Notes: generated from the sequence alone by a model not told the origin. A stretch of DNA of 64,000 nucleotides from Candidatus Corynebacterium faecigallinarum (GCA_019120175.1 DWVP01000022.1:1-64000); one strand, 5' to 3'; positions 18,689-27,400 are shown, counted from the first letter of the stretch. A program made the numbers and translations.

Positions 18689-20880
18689 AGAAGTCCCTGA
18701 GTATCGTGCGCGATGACCTGCGCTCCATCCGTCGCAGCGTGATCACGTCCATCATGGTGTTCTTCATCATGGTCATCCCGATGGTGTTCGCCGTGTTCAA
18801 CGTGCTCGCGAGCTGGCAACCCTTCGAGAACACCGAGGAACTGGAGATCGCCGTCGCCAACGCCGACACCGGCCACGAGAGCGACATCGCCCCGATGCAG
18901 CTGAACCTGGGTGACCAGGTGCTTTCGCAGCTAGCCCGTAACGACCAGATCGACTGGGTCATCACCACCGAGGACGAGGCCATCGAGGGCACGAAGTCCG
19001 GCGACTACTACGCCGCGATCGTGCTCCCGGAGGATTTCAGCACGTCGATTCTGACCTTCTACGCCACCGGCACCGAGCCGACGACGCTGCAGCTCTACAC
19101 CAACGAGAAGAAGAACGCGCTGTCGACGCTCATCACCGAGCAGGGTGCCGACGGTGTGATCACGCAGATCAACGAGGCCTTCACCGAGATCGTCGCCAAT
19201 GTCGGCCTCGGTGCGGTGTCGAGCCTGTCGGACTACCTGGAGCACGAGGACACCCAGGCCGCGATGCAGCGCCTGGAGTCCCGGGTGGAGAACATCGGTG
19301 CCCGGCTGGAGTCCGGTGCGACGACCGTCCGTTCGCTGACGAACCTGCTGGAGTCCACCACCCCACTGGTCGACGGTGCCGGCAACATCGCCCGCGCCGC
19401 CGGTGCCCAGTTCGACGACCCGGAGGAGGCCGGCGAGGGCGCAGCGGCCAGCGATGACCTGCTGTCCACCCTGGACACGGCCACCAGCTCCTTGGAGAGT
19501 GCCCTCGGCGCAACGAGTGAGAGTTTCGGTGCGGTCAGCGGCCAGCTGGACTCCCTGTTCGCCTCGGCGAACTCCGCCAGCGGGACCACCGCGGCGACCT
19601 TCGACACCCTGGCCGACCGGGTGCAGCAGCAGGTCAACTACTTCGAGGGCCTGCGCAACACCCTGGACACCAACATCGGCAACAACCTGCCGGACGCCGC
19701 GAAGCCCGGCTACGAGCGCGTGCTGTCCTCGTTGGACGCCACAATCGACCGGACGTCCGACCTGCAGGAGGACCTGGCCGGTACGGCCAGCGACATCCGC
19801 GCGGGCAATGCCTCGACACAGGAGACCAAGTCGAACATCGAGGGCTCGCTGAGCCGAGCCAGTGCGGCGATCGACGAGGCTGTGTCGTCCTACCGCCAGG
19901 ACCTGAAGCCGCAGCTCTCCGAGCTGGGCGACACCATGGACCGCCTCGGCACCAGCGTCGCTGCGGTGAAGGCCGACCTGCAGGACATCACCTCCGGGCT
20001 GTCCGACGGCGACGGTTCGCTGAGCAGCACCCTGGCGCGTGCGGCGACCGCGACGGACAGCATCGCCGACAAGCTCGACGAGCATGCCGAGACCTTCGCC
20101 GAGGTCGCCGAAGCCCTGGGTAGCGCCGGTGACGACGGTGACTTCGCGAAGCTGGCGGAACTGGTCGGCAACGACCCGGATTCCCTGGCCCAGCACCTCG
20201 CTGCGCCGGTGAACGTGGAGCGCGAGGCCGTGTACCCGGTCGCCACCTTCGGGTCCGGTATGGCCCCACTGTACGCGGTGCTGGCCCTGTGGGTCGGTGC
20301 CCTGCTGACCTCGGTCCTGGTACGTCCCTACGTCGCGGGCAGCACGCCGATCGCAGAGGCGGAGGACGCGACGGTGTCGCGCAGCGAGGCCTACTTCGGT
20401 CGTCTCGGCCTGTACCAGCTGATCGGCTTCGTGCAGTCGACGTTGACCGGACTGGGTCTGATCGTGTTCGTGGAGATCCAGCCGGTGCACCCGTTCCTGC
20501 TGATGCTGTCGTCCTGGATCATCTCGATGGTGTTCATAACGATCGTCTACACACTGGTGCTGTCCTTCGGCAGTGTGGGTAAGGCGATCGCGGTGATCAT
20601 CCTGGTGGTACAGGTCGCCGGTGCCGGCGGTGCCTATCCGTTGCCGCTGCTGCCGGGCTGGTTCCAGGCGTTGCACCCGATCCTGCCGGCGACCTACGCC
20701 GTGGACGCGATGCGTTCGGCGATCGCCGGGATCTACAAGGGTGACTTCTGGATCAGCCTGGGCTGCCTGCTGATCTTCCTGATCCCGGCGCTGATCCTGG
20801 GTCTGCTGCTGCGTCGCTTCCTCGACGGTTACAACCGCAAGACCCTGCAGGCGATCGACTCGACCAAGGTGATGCTCTAA
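18685..20880 (+). CDS. Second YhgE/Pip-family membrane protein
   Basis: This 731-residue paralogue of the preceding protein is coupled to it by an ATGA overlap. It has the same design: an N-terminal helix (SIMVFFIMVIPMVFAVFNVL), a long Ala/Ser-rich helical ectodomain (about residues 180-480), and a C-terminal six-helix block with FGSGMAPLYAVLALWVGALL and PLLPGWFQALHPILPATYAVDAM. The two proteins probably form a heteromeric envelope transporter or scaffold; this is inferred from co-expression and homology. No ATPase gene is adjacent. Confidence 0.85.
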   Translation: MKKSLSIVRDDLRSIRRSVITSIMVFFIMVIPMVFAVFNVLASWQPFENTEELEIAVANADTGHESDIAPMQLNLGDQVLSQLARNDQIDWVITTEDEAIEGTKSGDYYAAIVLPEDFSTSILTFYATGTEPTTLQLYTNEKKNALSTLITEQGADGVITQINEAFTEIVANVGLGAVSSLSDYLEHEDTQAAMQRLESRVENIGARLESGATTVRSLTNLLESTTPLVDGAGNIARAAGAQFDDPEEAGEGAAASDDLLSTLDTATSSLESALGATSESFGAVSGQLDSLFASANSASGTTAATFDTLADRVQQQVNYFEGLRNTLDTNIGNNLPDAAKPGYERVLSSLDATIDRTSDLQEDLAGTASDIRAGNASTQETKSNIEGSLSRASAAIDEAVSSYRQDLKPQLSELGDTMDRLGTSVAAVKADLQDITSGLSDGDGSLSSTLARAATATDSIADKLDEHAETFAEVAEALGSAGDDGDFAKLAELVGNDPDSLAQHLAAPVNVEREAVYPVATFGSGMAPLYAVLALWVGALLTSVLVRPYVAGSTPIAEAEDATVSRSEAYFGRLGLYQLIGFVQSTLTGLGLIVFVEIQPVHPFLLMLSSWIISMVFITIVYTLVLSFGSVGKAIAVIILVVQVAGAGGAYPLPLLPGWFQALHPILPATYAVDAMRSAIAGIYKGDFWISLGCLLIFLIPALILGLLLRRFLDGYNRKTLQAIDSTKVML

Positions 20881-20949
20881 ACCCAGACTCCCGTGGGCAC
20901 GGGAACCGGGGTAGGGGGGACGACGGCAGGGGAGTTCCTGCCGGGGGAG

Positions 20950-21837
20950 TTACGGCCGGGGTCGGCCTTCGATCCAGTAGGCGATCCAGTTGACGAGTGC
21001 GGAGTCCAGGCCCCACTCGTCGACGGCCAGGCCCCGGACCATCTTCGACAGTCCGACCTCGCCACTGGCCCACACGTAGCTCGGTTGGGTGGACGGGTGT
21101 CCGGCTGCGGCGGCCTCGGTGAAGTGGGCGCGCACGGTCTCGGTGGCCTGCTCCGGGGTGGCGTCCAGGACAATGAGGGAGCCGACTTTGTCGGCCCACT
21201 GCTCGGCGAAGCCGGCCTCCAGGTCGTTGCCACCGTCGGTGACGATCACCAGGTGGTAGGACGCGAGGTCGTCGGGGTGGTGGTCGACGGTGAACTCCAG
21301 GACGGCGCGCAGGGCGGGGACCGCGGAGGGGTCGGCGACGAAGAGGGGACGCTCGTCGTTGTGGCGGGTCCAGATGGCGTTGGACAGCCAGATGCCGGCG
21401 GTGTCGCCGGGCTGGGCGGCGGCGACCCAGGTGGCGCCGGGGCCGGGGTGGTCGTCGTGCAGGACCACGTCGACGTCGATCTCCCCGGCGTCCTGCCGGA
21501 AGTGCCGGACGGTGTACCAGCGCAGGCCGGGGCGTTCGTTCTCGTCGATCTCGGCGACGGCGGCGCGGATGTTGCTCCCGGCGGTGTCGAAGGCGGTGAA
21601 GTCGCCGCGGTCACGGGGCATCAGCAGGCCGAAGAACTCATCGGGGCCGGTGAGGGTCAGCTCGCGCAGCGCGGGGGTGGCGAGGGTGAGCCGTCGCAGG
21701 TTCGGGGCGAGGTCGTCGGTGGCGGTGACGGTGACGGCGAGCAGCCGACCCGGATCGTCCGTCCCCTCCGGTGTGTTGCGCTGCGGGTGCTCGCGCAGTT
21801 CGGTGCTGGTCACCGCGGTGGCGGGGCGGGTGGTCAT
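20950..21837 (-). CDS. Siderophore-interacting flavoprotein (ferric reductase, ViuB/SIP type)
   Basis: This 295-residue protein has the FAD-binding beta-barrel (APNLRRLTLATP, RWYTVRHFR at about residues 126-134) and a C-terminal SIP NAD(P)H-binding domain with ADPSAVPALRAVLE and YVWASGEVGLSKMVRG. These enzymes reduce ferric siderophores in the cytoplasm to release iron. It lies 11 bp behind the ABC transporter ATPase gene on the same strand and is clearly the last gene of the uptake operon. Confidence 0.92.
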   Translation of the reverse strand: MTTRPATAVTSTELREHPQRNTPEGTDDPGRLLAVTVTATDDLAPNLRRLTLATPALRELTLTGPDEFFGLLMPRDRGDFTAFDTAGSNIRAAVAEIDENERPGLRWYTVRHFRQDAGEIDVDVVLHDDHPGPGATWVAAAQPGDTAGIWLSNAIWTRHNDERPLFVADPSAVPALRAVLEFTVDHHPDDLASYHLVIVTDGGNDLEAGFAEQWADKVGSLIVLDATPEQATETVRAHFTEAAAAGHPSTQPSYVWASGEVGLSKMVRGLAVDEWGLDSALVNWIAYWIEGRPRP

Positions 21838-21848
21838 GGAGGCGGCTC

Positions 21849-22718
21849 CTAGCTGGTGGGGTGGTCGGCGGTGTGTCGGGTCTCGATGGTGGTCGCTGGA
21901 TCAGCGTCGGCGATGTGCTCGCCGACCTCCGGTGGGGCCGAGGGCACGATCAGCGGCCCACCGGTGACCGGGTCGTCGATGACCACGGCATTGAGGTTGA
22001 AGATGTCCTTGAGCATCTCCGAGGTGATGATCTCGCGGGGCGAGCCGGTCACCATGACCTCGCCCTCGCGCATGACGACCAGGTGGTCGGAGTAGCGGAC
22101 CGCCAGGTTCAGGTCGTGCAGCACCATCACCACGGTGCGGTCGAGCTGCTTCTTCAGCCGGCGCACCAGGTCGAGCAGTTCGATGGAGTGGGAGAGGTCG
22201 AGGTAGGTGGTGGGCTCGTCGAGGAAGAGGACGTCGGTGTTCTGGGCCAGCACCATGGAGATCCACACGCGCTGGCGCTGGCCACCGGACAGGGAGTCGA
22301 CCGGACGGTCGGCCAGCGAGGCGACCGAGGTCATCTCGAGGGCGGCCATGACCTCTTCCTCGTCGGTGGAGGACCACTGGCGGATCCACGACTGGTGCGG
22401 GTGGCGTCCGCGGGCGACGAGGTCGGAGACGATCAGCCCGGGCGGGGCGACTGGCGACTGGGGGAGCACACCGATGATCTTGGAGAGGTCCTTGCGTTTC
22501 ATCGACCCGATGTCGGTGGTACCGAGGTGGATCTCACCGGACCGGGGCGGCAGCAGCCGGGACATGGCGCGCAGCAGGGTGGACTTGCCGCAGCCGTTGG
22601 GGCCGATGACGGTGGTCACCTTGCCGACGGGGACCTGCAGGTCCAGGTCGTTGATGATTGCTTTGTCGTTGCCGTAGCCGACGGTGAGACCGGTGGCGCG
22701 GATGCTGTTGTCGCTCAT
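21849..22718 (-). CDS. Fe-siderophore ABC transporter ATPase (FecE/FepC type)
   Basis: This 289-residue protein has a complete ABC signature set: Walker A GPNGCGKST, Q-loop QSPVAPP, signature LSGGQRQR, Walker B VLFLDEPT and switch HDLN. The C-terminal extension of about 35 residues is variable. The start ATG at 22718 overlaps the stop of the upstream permease. It powers import of ferric siderophores (or haem) through the two adjacent permeases. Confidence 0.94.
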   Translation of the reverse strand: MSDNSIRATGLTVGYGNDKAIINDLDLQVPVGKVTTVIGPNGCGKSTLLRAMSRLLPPRSGEIHLGTTDIGSMKRKDLSKIIGVLPQSPVAPPGLIVSDLVARGRHPHQSWIRQWSSTDEEEVMAALEMTSVASLADRPVDSLSGGQRQRVWISMVLAQNTDVLFLDEPTTYLDLSHSIELLDLVRRLKKQLDRTVVMVLHDLNLAVRYSDHLVVMREGEVMVTGSPREIITSEMLKDIFNLNAVVIDDPVTGGPLIVPSAPPEVGEHIADADPATTIETRHTADHPTS

Positions 22719-23896
22719 TCGGTGGAGGCCCTCCGGTTGTTCTGGACGAGCAGGTAGATCAGGAAGATACCGCCGACGGCGGAGGTCAGCAGGCCGACGG
22801 GAAGTTCGACCGGCATAAGCGTCTGGGTGATGATGTCGGCGGCGACGAGCAGGCAGGCGCCGAACAGGGCGGCGGCCATCAGTGGTGGGGTGGAGCGTCC
22901 GCATAGACGCTGGGCGATCTGCGGGGAGACGAAGGCGACGAAGCCGATCGGCCCGGCGGCGGCGACGGCCATGGCGGCCAGGGCGACGGAGAACACCAGC
23001 AGGGCGATCTGCACCCCGGTGACGTTCTGGCCGAGCGAGCGGGCGATGTCGGGGCCCAGGATGCTGGCCATCAGCTGGAAGGCGATCCAGGCGAACAGTG
23101 GGGCACCGATGAGTACGGCGATCATCACCGGTGCGGCCTTGGTCCAGTCCGCGGCGTTGAGGGAGCCGGAGAGCCACAGTTGGGCGGTGGCGGCGTCGCG
23201 CAGGTCGGCCCGGGTCATCAGGAAGTTGATGTAGGCCATCAGCAGTGCGGAGATGATGATGCCGGACAGCACCAGGCGGAAGGGGTCCATGCCGCGTTGG
23301 TAGGCCAGCAGCCAGATCACCAGGCCGGTGAGCAGGCCACCGCCGAGGGCGGCCAGCGGGATGCCGACGCCGGCGAGCCAGCCGACGACGCCGGTGGCGG
23401 TGCCGCCGCCGAGCACGATGACGGTCACGGCCATGGCGGAGGCACCGGTGGTGATGCCGAGAATGTCGGGGCTGGCCAGGGCGTTGCGGGTCACGGACTG
23501 GGTCAGTGCACCGGAGAGGCCCAGGGCCGCGCCGACGACGATGGCGGTGACGGTCCGGGGCATGCGCCAGTCGAAGACCACGAGGTTCTCGATGCGTTCG
23601 CCGGCTCCGGTGACGATGATCTCGAAGACGCGCCACGGGCTGATCGGGAAGTCGCCGACGCCGATGGACACGCAGAACAGAACGAACACGGCGACGATCA
23701 GGGTGAGGGTGGTGAAGAACTGGCGGGGCCGCCACACCGTGGAGTAGACGCCGATGCGGAAGGCCGGACGCCCCGGCACAGTGCCGTCGGAGACGTAGCG
23801 GCGGATGCCGTGGGGACGCCGGGAGCGTCCGGTGCCGGACGCGTCGGCCTCGTCGGGGGCGACGGCGGTGGCGTTGGTGAGTGGACGCTCGGTCAC
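22715..23896 (-). CDS. Fe-siderophore ABC permease (FecCD family)
   Basis: This 393-residue protein has an N-terminal cytoplasmic extension of about 60 residues and about ten helices of the FecCD family. Landmarks are RMPRTVTAIVVGAALGLSGALTQ and AAAGPIGFVAFVSPQIAQRL, the latter near the ATPase contact. It overlaps genes on both sides by four bases. It pairs with the next permease to form the membrane channel. Confidence 0.93.
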   Translation of the reverse strand: MTERPLTNATAVAPDEADASGTGRSRRPHGIRRYVSDGTVPGRPAFRIGVYSTVWRPRQFFTTLTLIVAVFVLFCVSIGVGDFPISPWRVFEIIVTGAGERIENLVVFDWRMPRTVTAIVVGAALGLSGALTQSVTRNALASPDILGITTGASAMAVTVIVLGGGTATGVVGWLAGVGIPLAALGGGLLTGLVIWLLAYQRGMDPFRLVLSGIIISALLMAYINFLMTRADLRDAATAQLWLSGSLNAADWTKAAPVMIAVLIGAPLFAWIAFQLMASILGPDIARSLGQNVTGVQIALLVFSVALAAMAVAAAGPIGFVAFVSPQIAQRLCGRSTPPLMAAALFGACLLVAADIITQTLMPVELPVGLLTSAVGGIFLIYLLVQNNRRASTE

Positions 23897-25008
23897 AGCT
23901 GGACCACCTTCCTACGCACGAGCATGGCGATGAACAGCGGGGCGCCGACGAAGGCCATGACGATACCGACCTGGAGCTCGCCGGGGCGGGTGATGAGGCG
24001 TCCCACCACGTCGGCGTAGATCAGCAGGCAGGCTCCGGCCAGGGCACAGTAGGGCAGCATCCAGCGGTAGTCCGGGCCGGTCATCGAGCGCACCAGGTGG
24101 GGCACGACCAGGCCGAGGAAGGCGATGGGCCCGGCGGCGGCGGTGGCCGCTGCGGCGAGCAGGGCGATGATGACCATGCCGGTCAGTCGGGCGAGCTTGG
24201 TGTTGACGCCGAGGGACTGGGCGATGTCGTCGCCGAGGTTGAGCAGGTTGAGTTGGGGGCCGGTCGCGAAGGCCAGAACCAGGCCGAACAGGATGATCGG
24301 TAGCACGCCCCAGAAGACTCCCATGTCGCGGCCGGCGACGGATCCGACGGTCCAGAATCGCAGCCGGTCGAGGTTGCTGTCGTCGGTGAGTACCAGGGCA
24401 CTGATGATGGCCTGGAGGACGGCGTTCATCGCCGCGCCACCGAGGATCAGGGTCAGCGGGTGGACGTTGCCGCCGCCGACGGAGGCGAGTCCGAAGACGA
24501 TGGCGGTGGCGACGAGGGCACCACCGAAGGCCCAAACGGCGGTCATGCCGGTGCTGGTGACGTTGAAGAAGGCGAAGCTGACGACGACGGCGAGGGAGGC
24601 GCCGGAGGAGATGCCGAGGATGCCGGGGTCGGCCAGGGGGTTGCGGGTATGGCCCTGGATCAGGGCTCCGGCCACGCCGAGGGCGGCTCCGACGGCGATG
24701 CCGACCAGCGTGCGGGGGACGCGCAGTTCGGCGATGACCTGGAGGTCGGAGTCAGTGATGGTCCCCGGATTACGCAGCGCCGACGGCAGGTTGCGCAGTG
24801 CGGAGAACAGGCTGTCGGCCTCGATGATGCGGGAGCCGAATGCCAGGCTCAGGCCGATACCGAGGACCAGGAGTGCGAGCAGGCCACCGAGTCCGAGCAG
24901 GCGGCGGCGTCGCAGTTGCGAGGTGACGGTGACGGCACTCTTGTGCTTGCGCTTGGCCCTGGATGGTGGCCCGGGCGGGTCAGTGTGACTGACGGTGGAT
25001 GCCGTCAT
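23893..25008 (-). CDS. Fe-siderophore ABC permease (FecCD family), first gene of operon
   Basis: This 371-residue FecCD permease has ten predicted helices. Landmarks are RVPRTLVGIAVGAALGVAGALIQ, NPLADPGILGISSGAS and AAGPIAFLGLVVPHLVR. The ATG at 25008 is preceded by AAAGGGG at 25017-25023. It is the first gene of the four-gene iron operon. The periplasmic/lipoprotein binding protein that such systems need is not encoded next to it and must lie elsewhere. Confidence 0.93.
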   Translation of the reverse strand: MTASTVSHTDPPGPPSRAKRKHKSAVTVTSQLRRRRLLGLGGLLALLVLGIGLSLAFGSRIIEADSLFSALRNLPSALRNPGTITDSDLQVIAELRVPRTLVGIAVGAALGVAGALIQGHTRNPLADPGILGISSGASLAVVVSFAFFNVTSTGMTAVWAFGGALVATAIVFGLASVGGGNVHPLTLILGGAAMNAVLQAIISALVLTDDSNLDRLRFWTVGSVAGRDMGVFWGVLPIILFGLVLAFATGPQLNLLNLGDDIAQSLGVNTKLARLTGMVIIALLAAAATAAAGPIAFLGLVVPHLVRSMTGPDYRWMLPYCALAGACLLIYADVVGRLITRPGELQVGIVMAFVGAPLFIAMLVRRKVVQL

Positions 25009-25045
25009 GGTCCAAAGCCCCTTTCGATCGCGGAAAGACGAAAAT

Positions 25046-25082
25046 GGGCGAGGCGACCGGGGGAAAACCCGGCACCTCGCCC
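25046..25082 (-). terminator. Hairpin between a secreted-protein gene and the iron operon
   Basis: GGGCGAGG (25046-25053) pairs with CCTCGCCC (25075-25082), with inner CCGGG/CCCGG pairs. On the minus strand ATTTTCGTCTTT follows. It would end the transcript of the 97-residue protein gene, yet it leaves only about 35 bp for an iron-operon promoter. It could instead attenuate read-through. Confidence 0.6.
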
Positions 25083-25088
25083 GAGGAT

Positions 25089-25110
25089 AGGTTCACCTTA
25101 CGGTGAACCT
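25089..25110. promoter_or_regulatory. Inverted repeat, possible iron-responsive (DtxR) operator
   Basis: AGGTTCACC-N4-GGTGAACCT is a perfect inverted repeat 80-100 bp upstream of the iron operon. The AGGTT and AACCT ends match DtxR half-sites, but their spacing is longer than in the 19-bp DtxR consensus. The call is therefore tentative. Confidence 0.35.
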
Positions 25111-25160
25111 CCGCGAGTCGCAATGCAGCTGCCCCTCACTACATGGGGCACCCCGGAACT

Positions 25161-25454
25161 CTAGAAGGGGAGCTTCGGCAGGGTGATGGCGTTGGAGAGG
25201 TTGACGCCGGCGACGATGAGGCTGATGACGGTGGTGATGTTGCCGATGGTGCCGAATGCGTCGTCGCCGACGAAGGAGCCGAGGATGCCGTCCTCGTCTT
25301 CCAGGGAGCCCAGGATGTTGTTGTCGCCGCCGATGCTGCTCTCGGAGGACAGTGCGGAGACGTCGGAACCGTCCTGGGCGGTGGCGATGCTGGCTCCGCC
25401 GAAGGCGACGGCGGTGGCGGTGGTCGCGGCGAGCAGGCTCTTCTTGAGCTTCAT
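25161..25454 (-). CDS. Small secreted protein, family member 1
   Basis: This 97-residue protein has a clear Sec signal peptide (MKLKKSLLAATTATAVAFGG, cleavage after ATAQ near residue 27). The mature part is acidic and Ser/Gly/Asp-rich, followed by a hydrophobic helix (IGNITTVISLIVAGVNLSN). It ends in KLPF. It resembles three neighbouring secreted proteins in signal peptide and domain order but is shorter. GGACACC serves as the ribosome binding site. The function is unknown. Location next to the iron operon leaves open an iron-related role. Confidence 0.7.
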   Translation of the reverse strand: MKLKKSLLAATTATAVAFGGASIATAQDGSDVSALSSESSIGGDNNILGSLEDEDGILGSFVGDDAFGTIGNITTVISLIVAGVNLSNAITLPKLPF

Positions 25455-25949
25455 GTGGGGTGTCCTTTACGTCAGGGGGCAGTCGTGTCGCTGTTGTGGC
25501 GGCTCGACGTCCGGAATCACGGTGTCGCGCCCTTCCGGTCTGCGGTAGGACGCACTGACGTCGATCGTGCGACACGGTGAGGGCAGTGTCGAGGCCGACG
25601 ATGGTCCTGTGACGTGTCACCTACGCGTGCGCGGGGGGATCGTGGGGCCGGGCGGGGGAGCTGTGGACGCGGTGCCCCGACGGAGATTTCTGACAGGAAA
25701 GCACAGGTGGGGACAGGTTGGAACATGTCTGACACGCAGCCCTCGTCGGCGAGAGTGCCCGTGTGGCCGGACCCTCTGGCGTTGCGATGGGCGGGGGTAG
25801 TCGATGTGGGGACTGCACAAATGCGTCCTGTGCGGCACTTTTGACGAGGAGTATCTACCCGGATAACTGACATGGGCGTCGGTGGCCGGACATGCGAAAG
25901 CCCCGCCCGGGAGGTTCCCGGGCGGGGCTTGTCGGGTGTGGCGGGTCGC
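25455..25949. other. 495-bp intergenic region within the secreted-protein cluster
   Basis: No credible gene is seen. It contains the promoter of the 97-residue protein gene (not identifiable with confidence) on the left and the terminator of the next secreted protein at 25897-25930 on the right. Confidence 0.55.
25897..25930 (-). terminator. Terminator of secreted-protein gene 2
   Basis: AAGCCCCGCCCGGGA pairs with TCCCGGGCGGGGCTT around a three-base loop (GGT on the plus strand). On the minus strand TTTCG follows. It sits 20 bp behind the 143-residue protein gene. Confidence 0.85.
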
Positions 25950-26381
25950 TTATGCGGCACCCTGGGATGCCAGGAAGCCCTGGACGTCCTGGACGACACC
26001 CTGGAAGGTGTCGGAGGCGTCGACGACGGACTCGAAGGCGCCGGCGATGTCGCCGAGCGGGCTGGCGAAGTCGGCGATGAACTCCAGGGCCGCGGCGGCC
26101 TCCTGGATGTTGAAGGCGCCGTCCTCGTCGAACGAGCCCAGGACCTCGTCGCCGGCGACGGAGCCGGTCGAGCCCTCGGCGCTGCCGGCGTCCTCGCCCT
26201 CTTCACCGTCCTGGCCCTCTTCGGCGTCGTCGCCGTCCTGCGACGAAAGTTCAGGCAGGGAGCTGCCGGTCTCGTTGGCCGGGGTGTCGTTCTCGGCGTC
26301 CTGTGCTGCGGCGACACCGGTGCCGCCGATGGCCAGAGCGGATGCGGCGGCGAGGGTGATCAAAGACTTACGGGTCTTCAT
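25950..26381 (-). CDS. Small secreted acidic protein, family member 2
   Basis: This 143-residue protein has the signal peptide MKTRKSLITLAAASALAIGG with likely cleavage after AAAQ (residue 27). The mature part starts with a very acidic, Glu/Asp/Gly-rich linker (residues 28-80) and ends in a helical domain with VVDASDTFQGVVQDVQGFLASQG. That C-terminus is closely matched in family member 3 (VIDASDTYQGVLADTRGFLESQG), so the two are recent paralogues. AAGGAG precedes the start. The function is unknown; an exported small binding or surface protein is likely. Confidence 0.8.
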   Translation of the reverse strand: MKTRKSLITLAAASALAIGGTGVAAAQDAENDTPANETGSSLPELSSQDGDDAEEGQDGEEGEDAGSAEGSTGSVAGDEVLGSFDEDGAFNIQEAAAALEFIADFASPLGDIAGAFESVVDASDTFQGVVQDVQGFLASQGAA

Positions 26382-26412
26382 GAAGTCGGTTCTCCTTGGG
26401 GGATCAACATGT

Positions 26413-26452
26413 GAGGGGTAGGTACGGAGCCGACGCTAACATGGCTCGACAA
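26413..26452 (-). promoter_or_regulatory. Shared promoter/leader block of secreted-protein gene 2
   Basis: On the plus strand, 26413-26444 matches 27136-27167 at 27 of 32 positions, including GAGGGGT and GCTAACA. Read on the minus strand, TGTTAGC with TTGTC upstream fits a promoter about 55 bp before the start codon. Confidence 0.5.
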
Positions 26453-26607
26453 TTGCTGCTCCCCCAGAATTCGATGGAAATGTTTCATCCATATACCCCT
26501 CGGGGGTTATTCTCTCTACCCCCCGGGGGGGGGGTAAGTGAATCTCCCGGGGAGTGTTGTGGAAATGCCTGTGGGGGTATGTAAGGGAAATTTCAGGATC
26601 GGGAATG

Positions 26608-26643
26608 AAAAAACCCGCCCGATATAAGCGGACGGGTATTTTT
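26608..26643 (-). terminator. Terminator of secreted-protein gene 3
   Basis: On the minus strand ACCCGTCCGC and CGGGCGGGT form a stem followed by six T. The plus strand also has a T-run (TATTTTT), so it may work in both directions. Confidence 0.88.
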
Positions 26644-26655
26644 CCGGAGCGAAGC

Positions 26656-27102
26656 TTAGAGGATGCCCTGGGACTCCAGGAAGCCGCGGGTATCGGCCAG
26701 GACGCCCTGGTAGGTGTCGGAGGCGTCGATGACGGCGCTGTAGGCGTCGGCGATGCCCTTGACGTTGCCAGCGACGACGGCGGTGCCGGCGATGACGGCA
26801 GCGACACCGGCCAGGCTGACGACGCCGGTCTCGCCGTCTTCCCAGATCTGGTTGAAGAAGCCGTCGGCCTGGACGGAGCCCTGCGGGTCGAGGGCGCCGT
26901 CGGAGGTCGAGCCCTGGATGCTGCCGAGGATGGCGGAGCCGTTGGCGCCCTCCTCGCCTTCAGCGCCGTTGGAGCCCTCGCTGGAGCTGGAGGCGGAGCC
27001 CTCGGCGGGCAGCTCCTCGTCCTGGGCGGCGGCGATGCTGGTGCCGGAGATGGCCACGGCGGAAACGGTGGCGAGGGAAATGAGGGACTTGCGAACCTTC
27101 AT
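26656..27102 (-). CDS. Small secreted protein, family member 3
   Basis: This 148-residue protein starts at ATG 27102 behind AAGGAG (MKVRKSLISLATVSAVAISG), with cleavage likely after AAAQ. An upstream in-frame ATG would place 21 non-signal residues in front and is rejected. The mature part begins with a Glu/Ser/Gly-rich linker. A hydrophobic helix (VSLAGVAAVIAGTAVVAGNV) and the ASDTYQGVLADTRGFLESQG C-terminus shared with member 2 follow. The function is unknown. Confidence 0.8.
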   Translation of the reverse strand: MKVRKSLISLATVSAVAISGTSIAAAQDEELPAEGSASSSSEGSNGAEGEEGANGSAILGSIQGSTSDGALDPQGSVQADGFFNQIWEDGETGVVSLAGVAAVIAGTAVVAGNVKGIADAYSAVIDASDTYQGVLADTRGFLESQGIL

Positions 27103-27134
27103 TGGGTTGTCGCTCCTTCTTGGAATCGTCAAAA

Positions 27135-27174
27135 CGAGGGGTGGGTACGCAGACGAAGCTAACACGGACCAAGG
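27135..27174 (-). promoter_or_regulatory. Shared promoter/leader block of secreted-protein gene 3
   Basis: This is the second copy of the conserved block described for gene 2. It carries CTTGGTCC and TGTTAGC on the minus strand, then a CGTACCCACCCCTC leader. The conservation outside the coding sequence supports duplication of the whole unit and common regulation. Confidence 0.5.
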
Positions 27175-27189
27175 GGAACCAAAGTGTAT

Positions 27190-27208
27190 TTATTTCGGGT
27201 TAACCTTA
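27190..27208 (-). promoter_or_regulatory. Candidate DtxR box
   Basis: On the minus strand TAAGGTTAACCCGAAATAA agrees with the corynebacterial DtxR consensus TWAGGTTAGSCTAACCTWA at about 14 of 19 positions, mostly in the left half. It lies just upstream of the promoter block of secreted-protein gene 3. This is a by-eye match and may be chance. Confidence 0.3.
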
Positions 27209-27365
27209 AGTTCAGATTCCCCGAGGGGCATTTAAGTGAGTGAATGACACTGAGAAGTATAAGAACTGTCAAGCAATGCGGTGTGGGGCATGCCACATAT
27301 GCGGCGCGGGGCATATATAATATGCGGGGCGGGGTATAAGAATTGCATCCGATTGAAGGCATGAA

Positions 27366-27400
27366 AAACGGCACCCGGCCGAGAGGGGCCGGATGCCGGA
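27366..27400 (-). terminator. Terminator of secreted-protein gene 4
   Basis: On the minus strand GGCATCCGGCC and GGCCGGGTGCC form the stem, followed by GTTTTTC. It is well preserved although the gene in front of it has lost its start. Confidence 0.85.
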
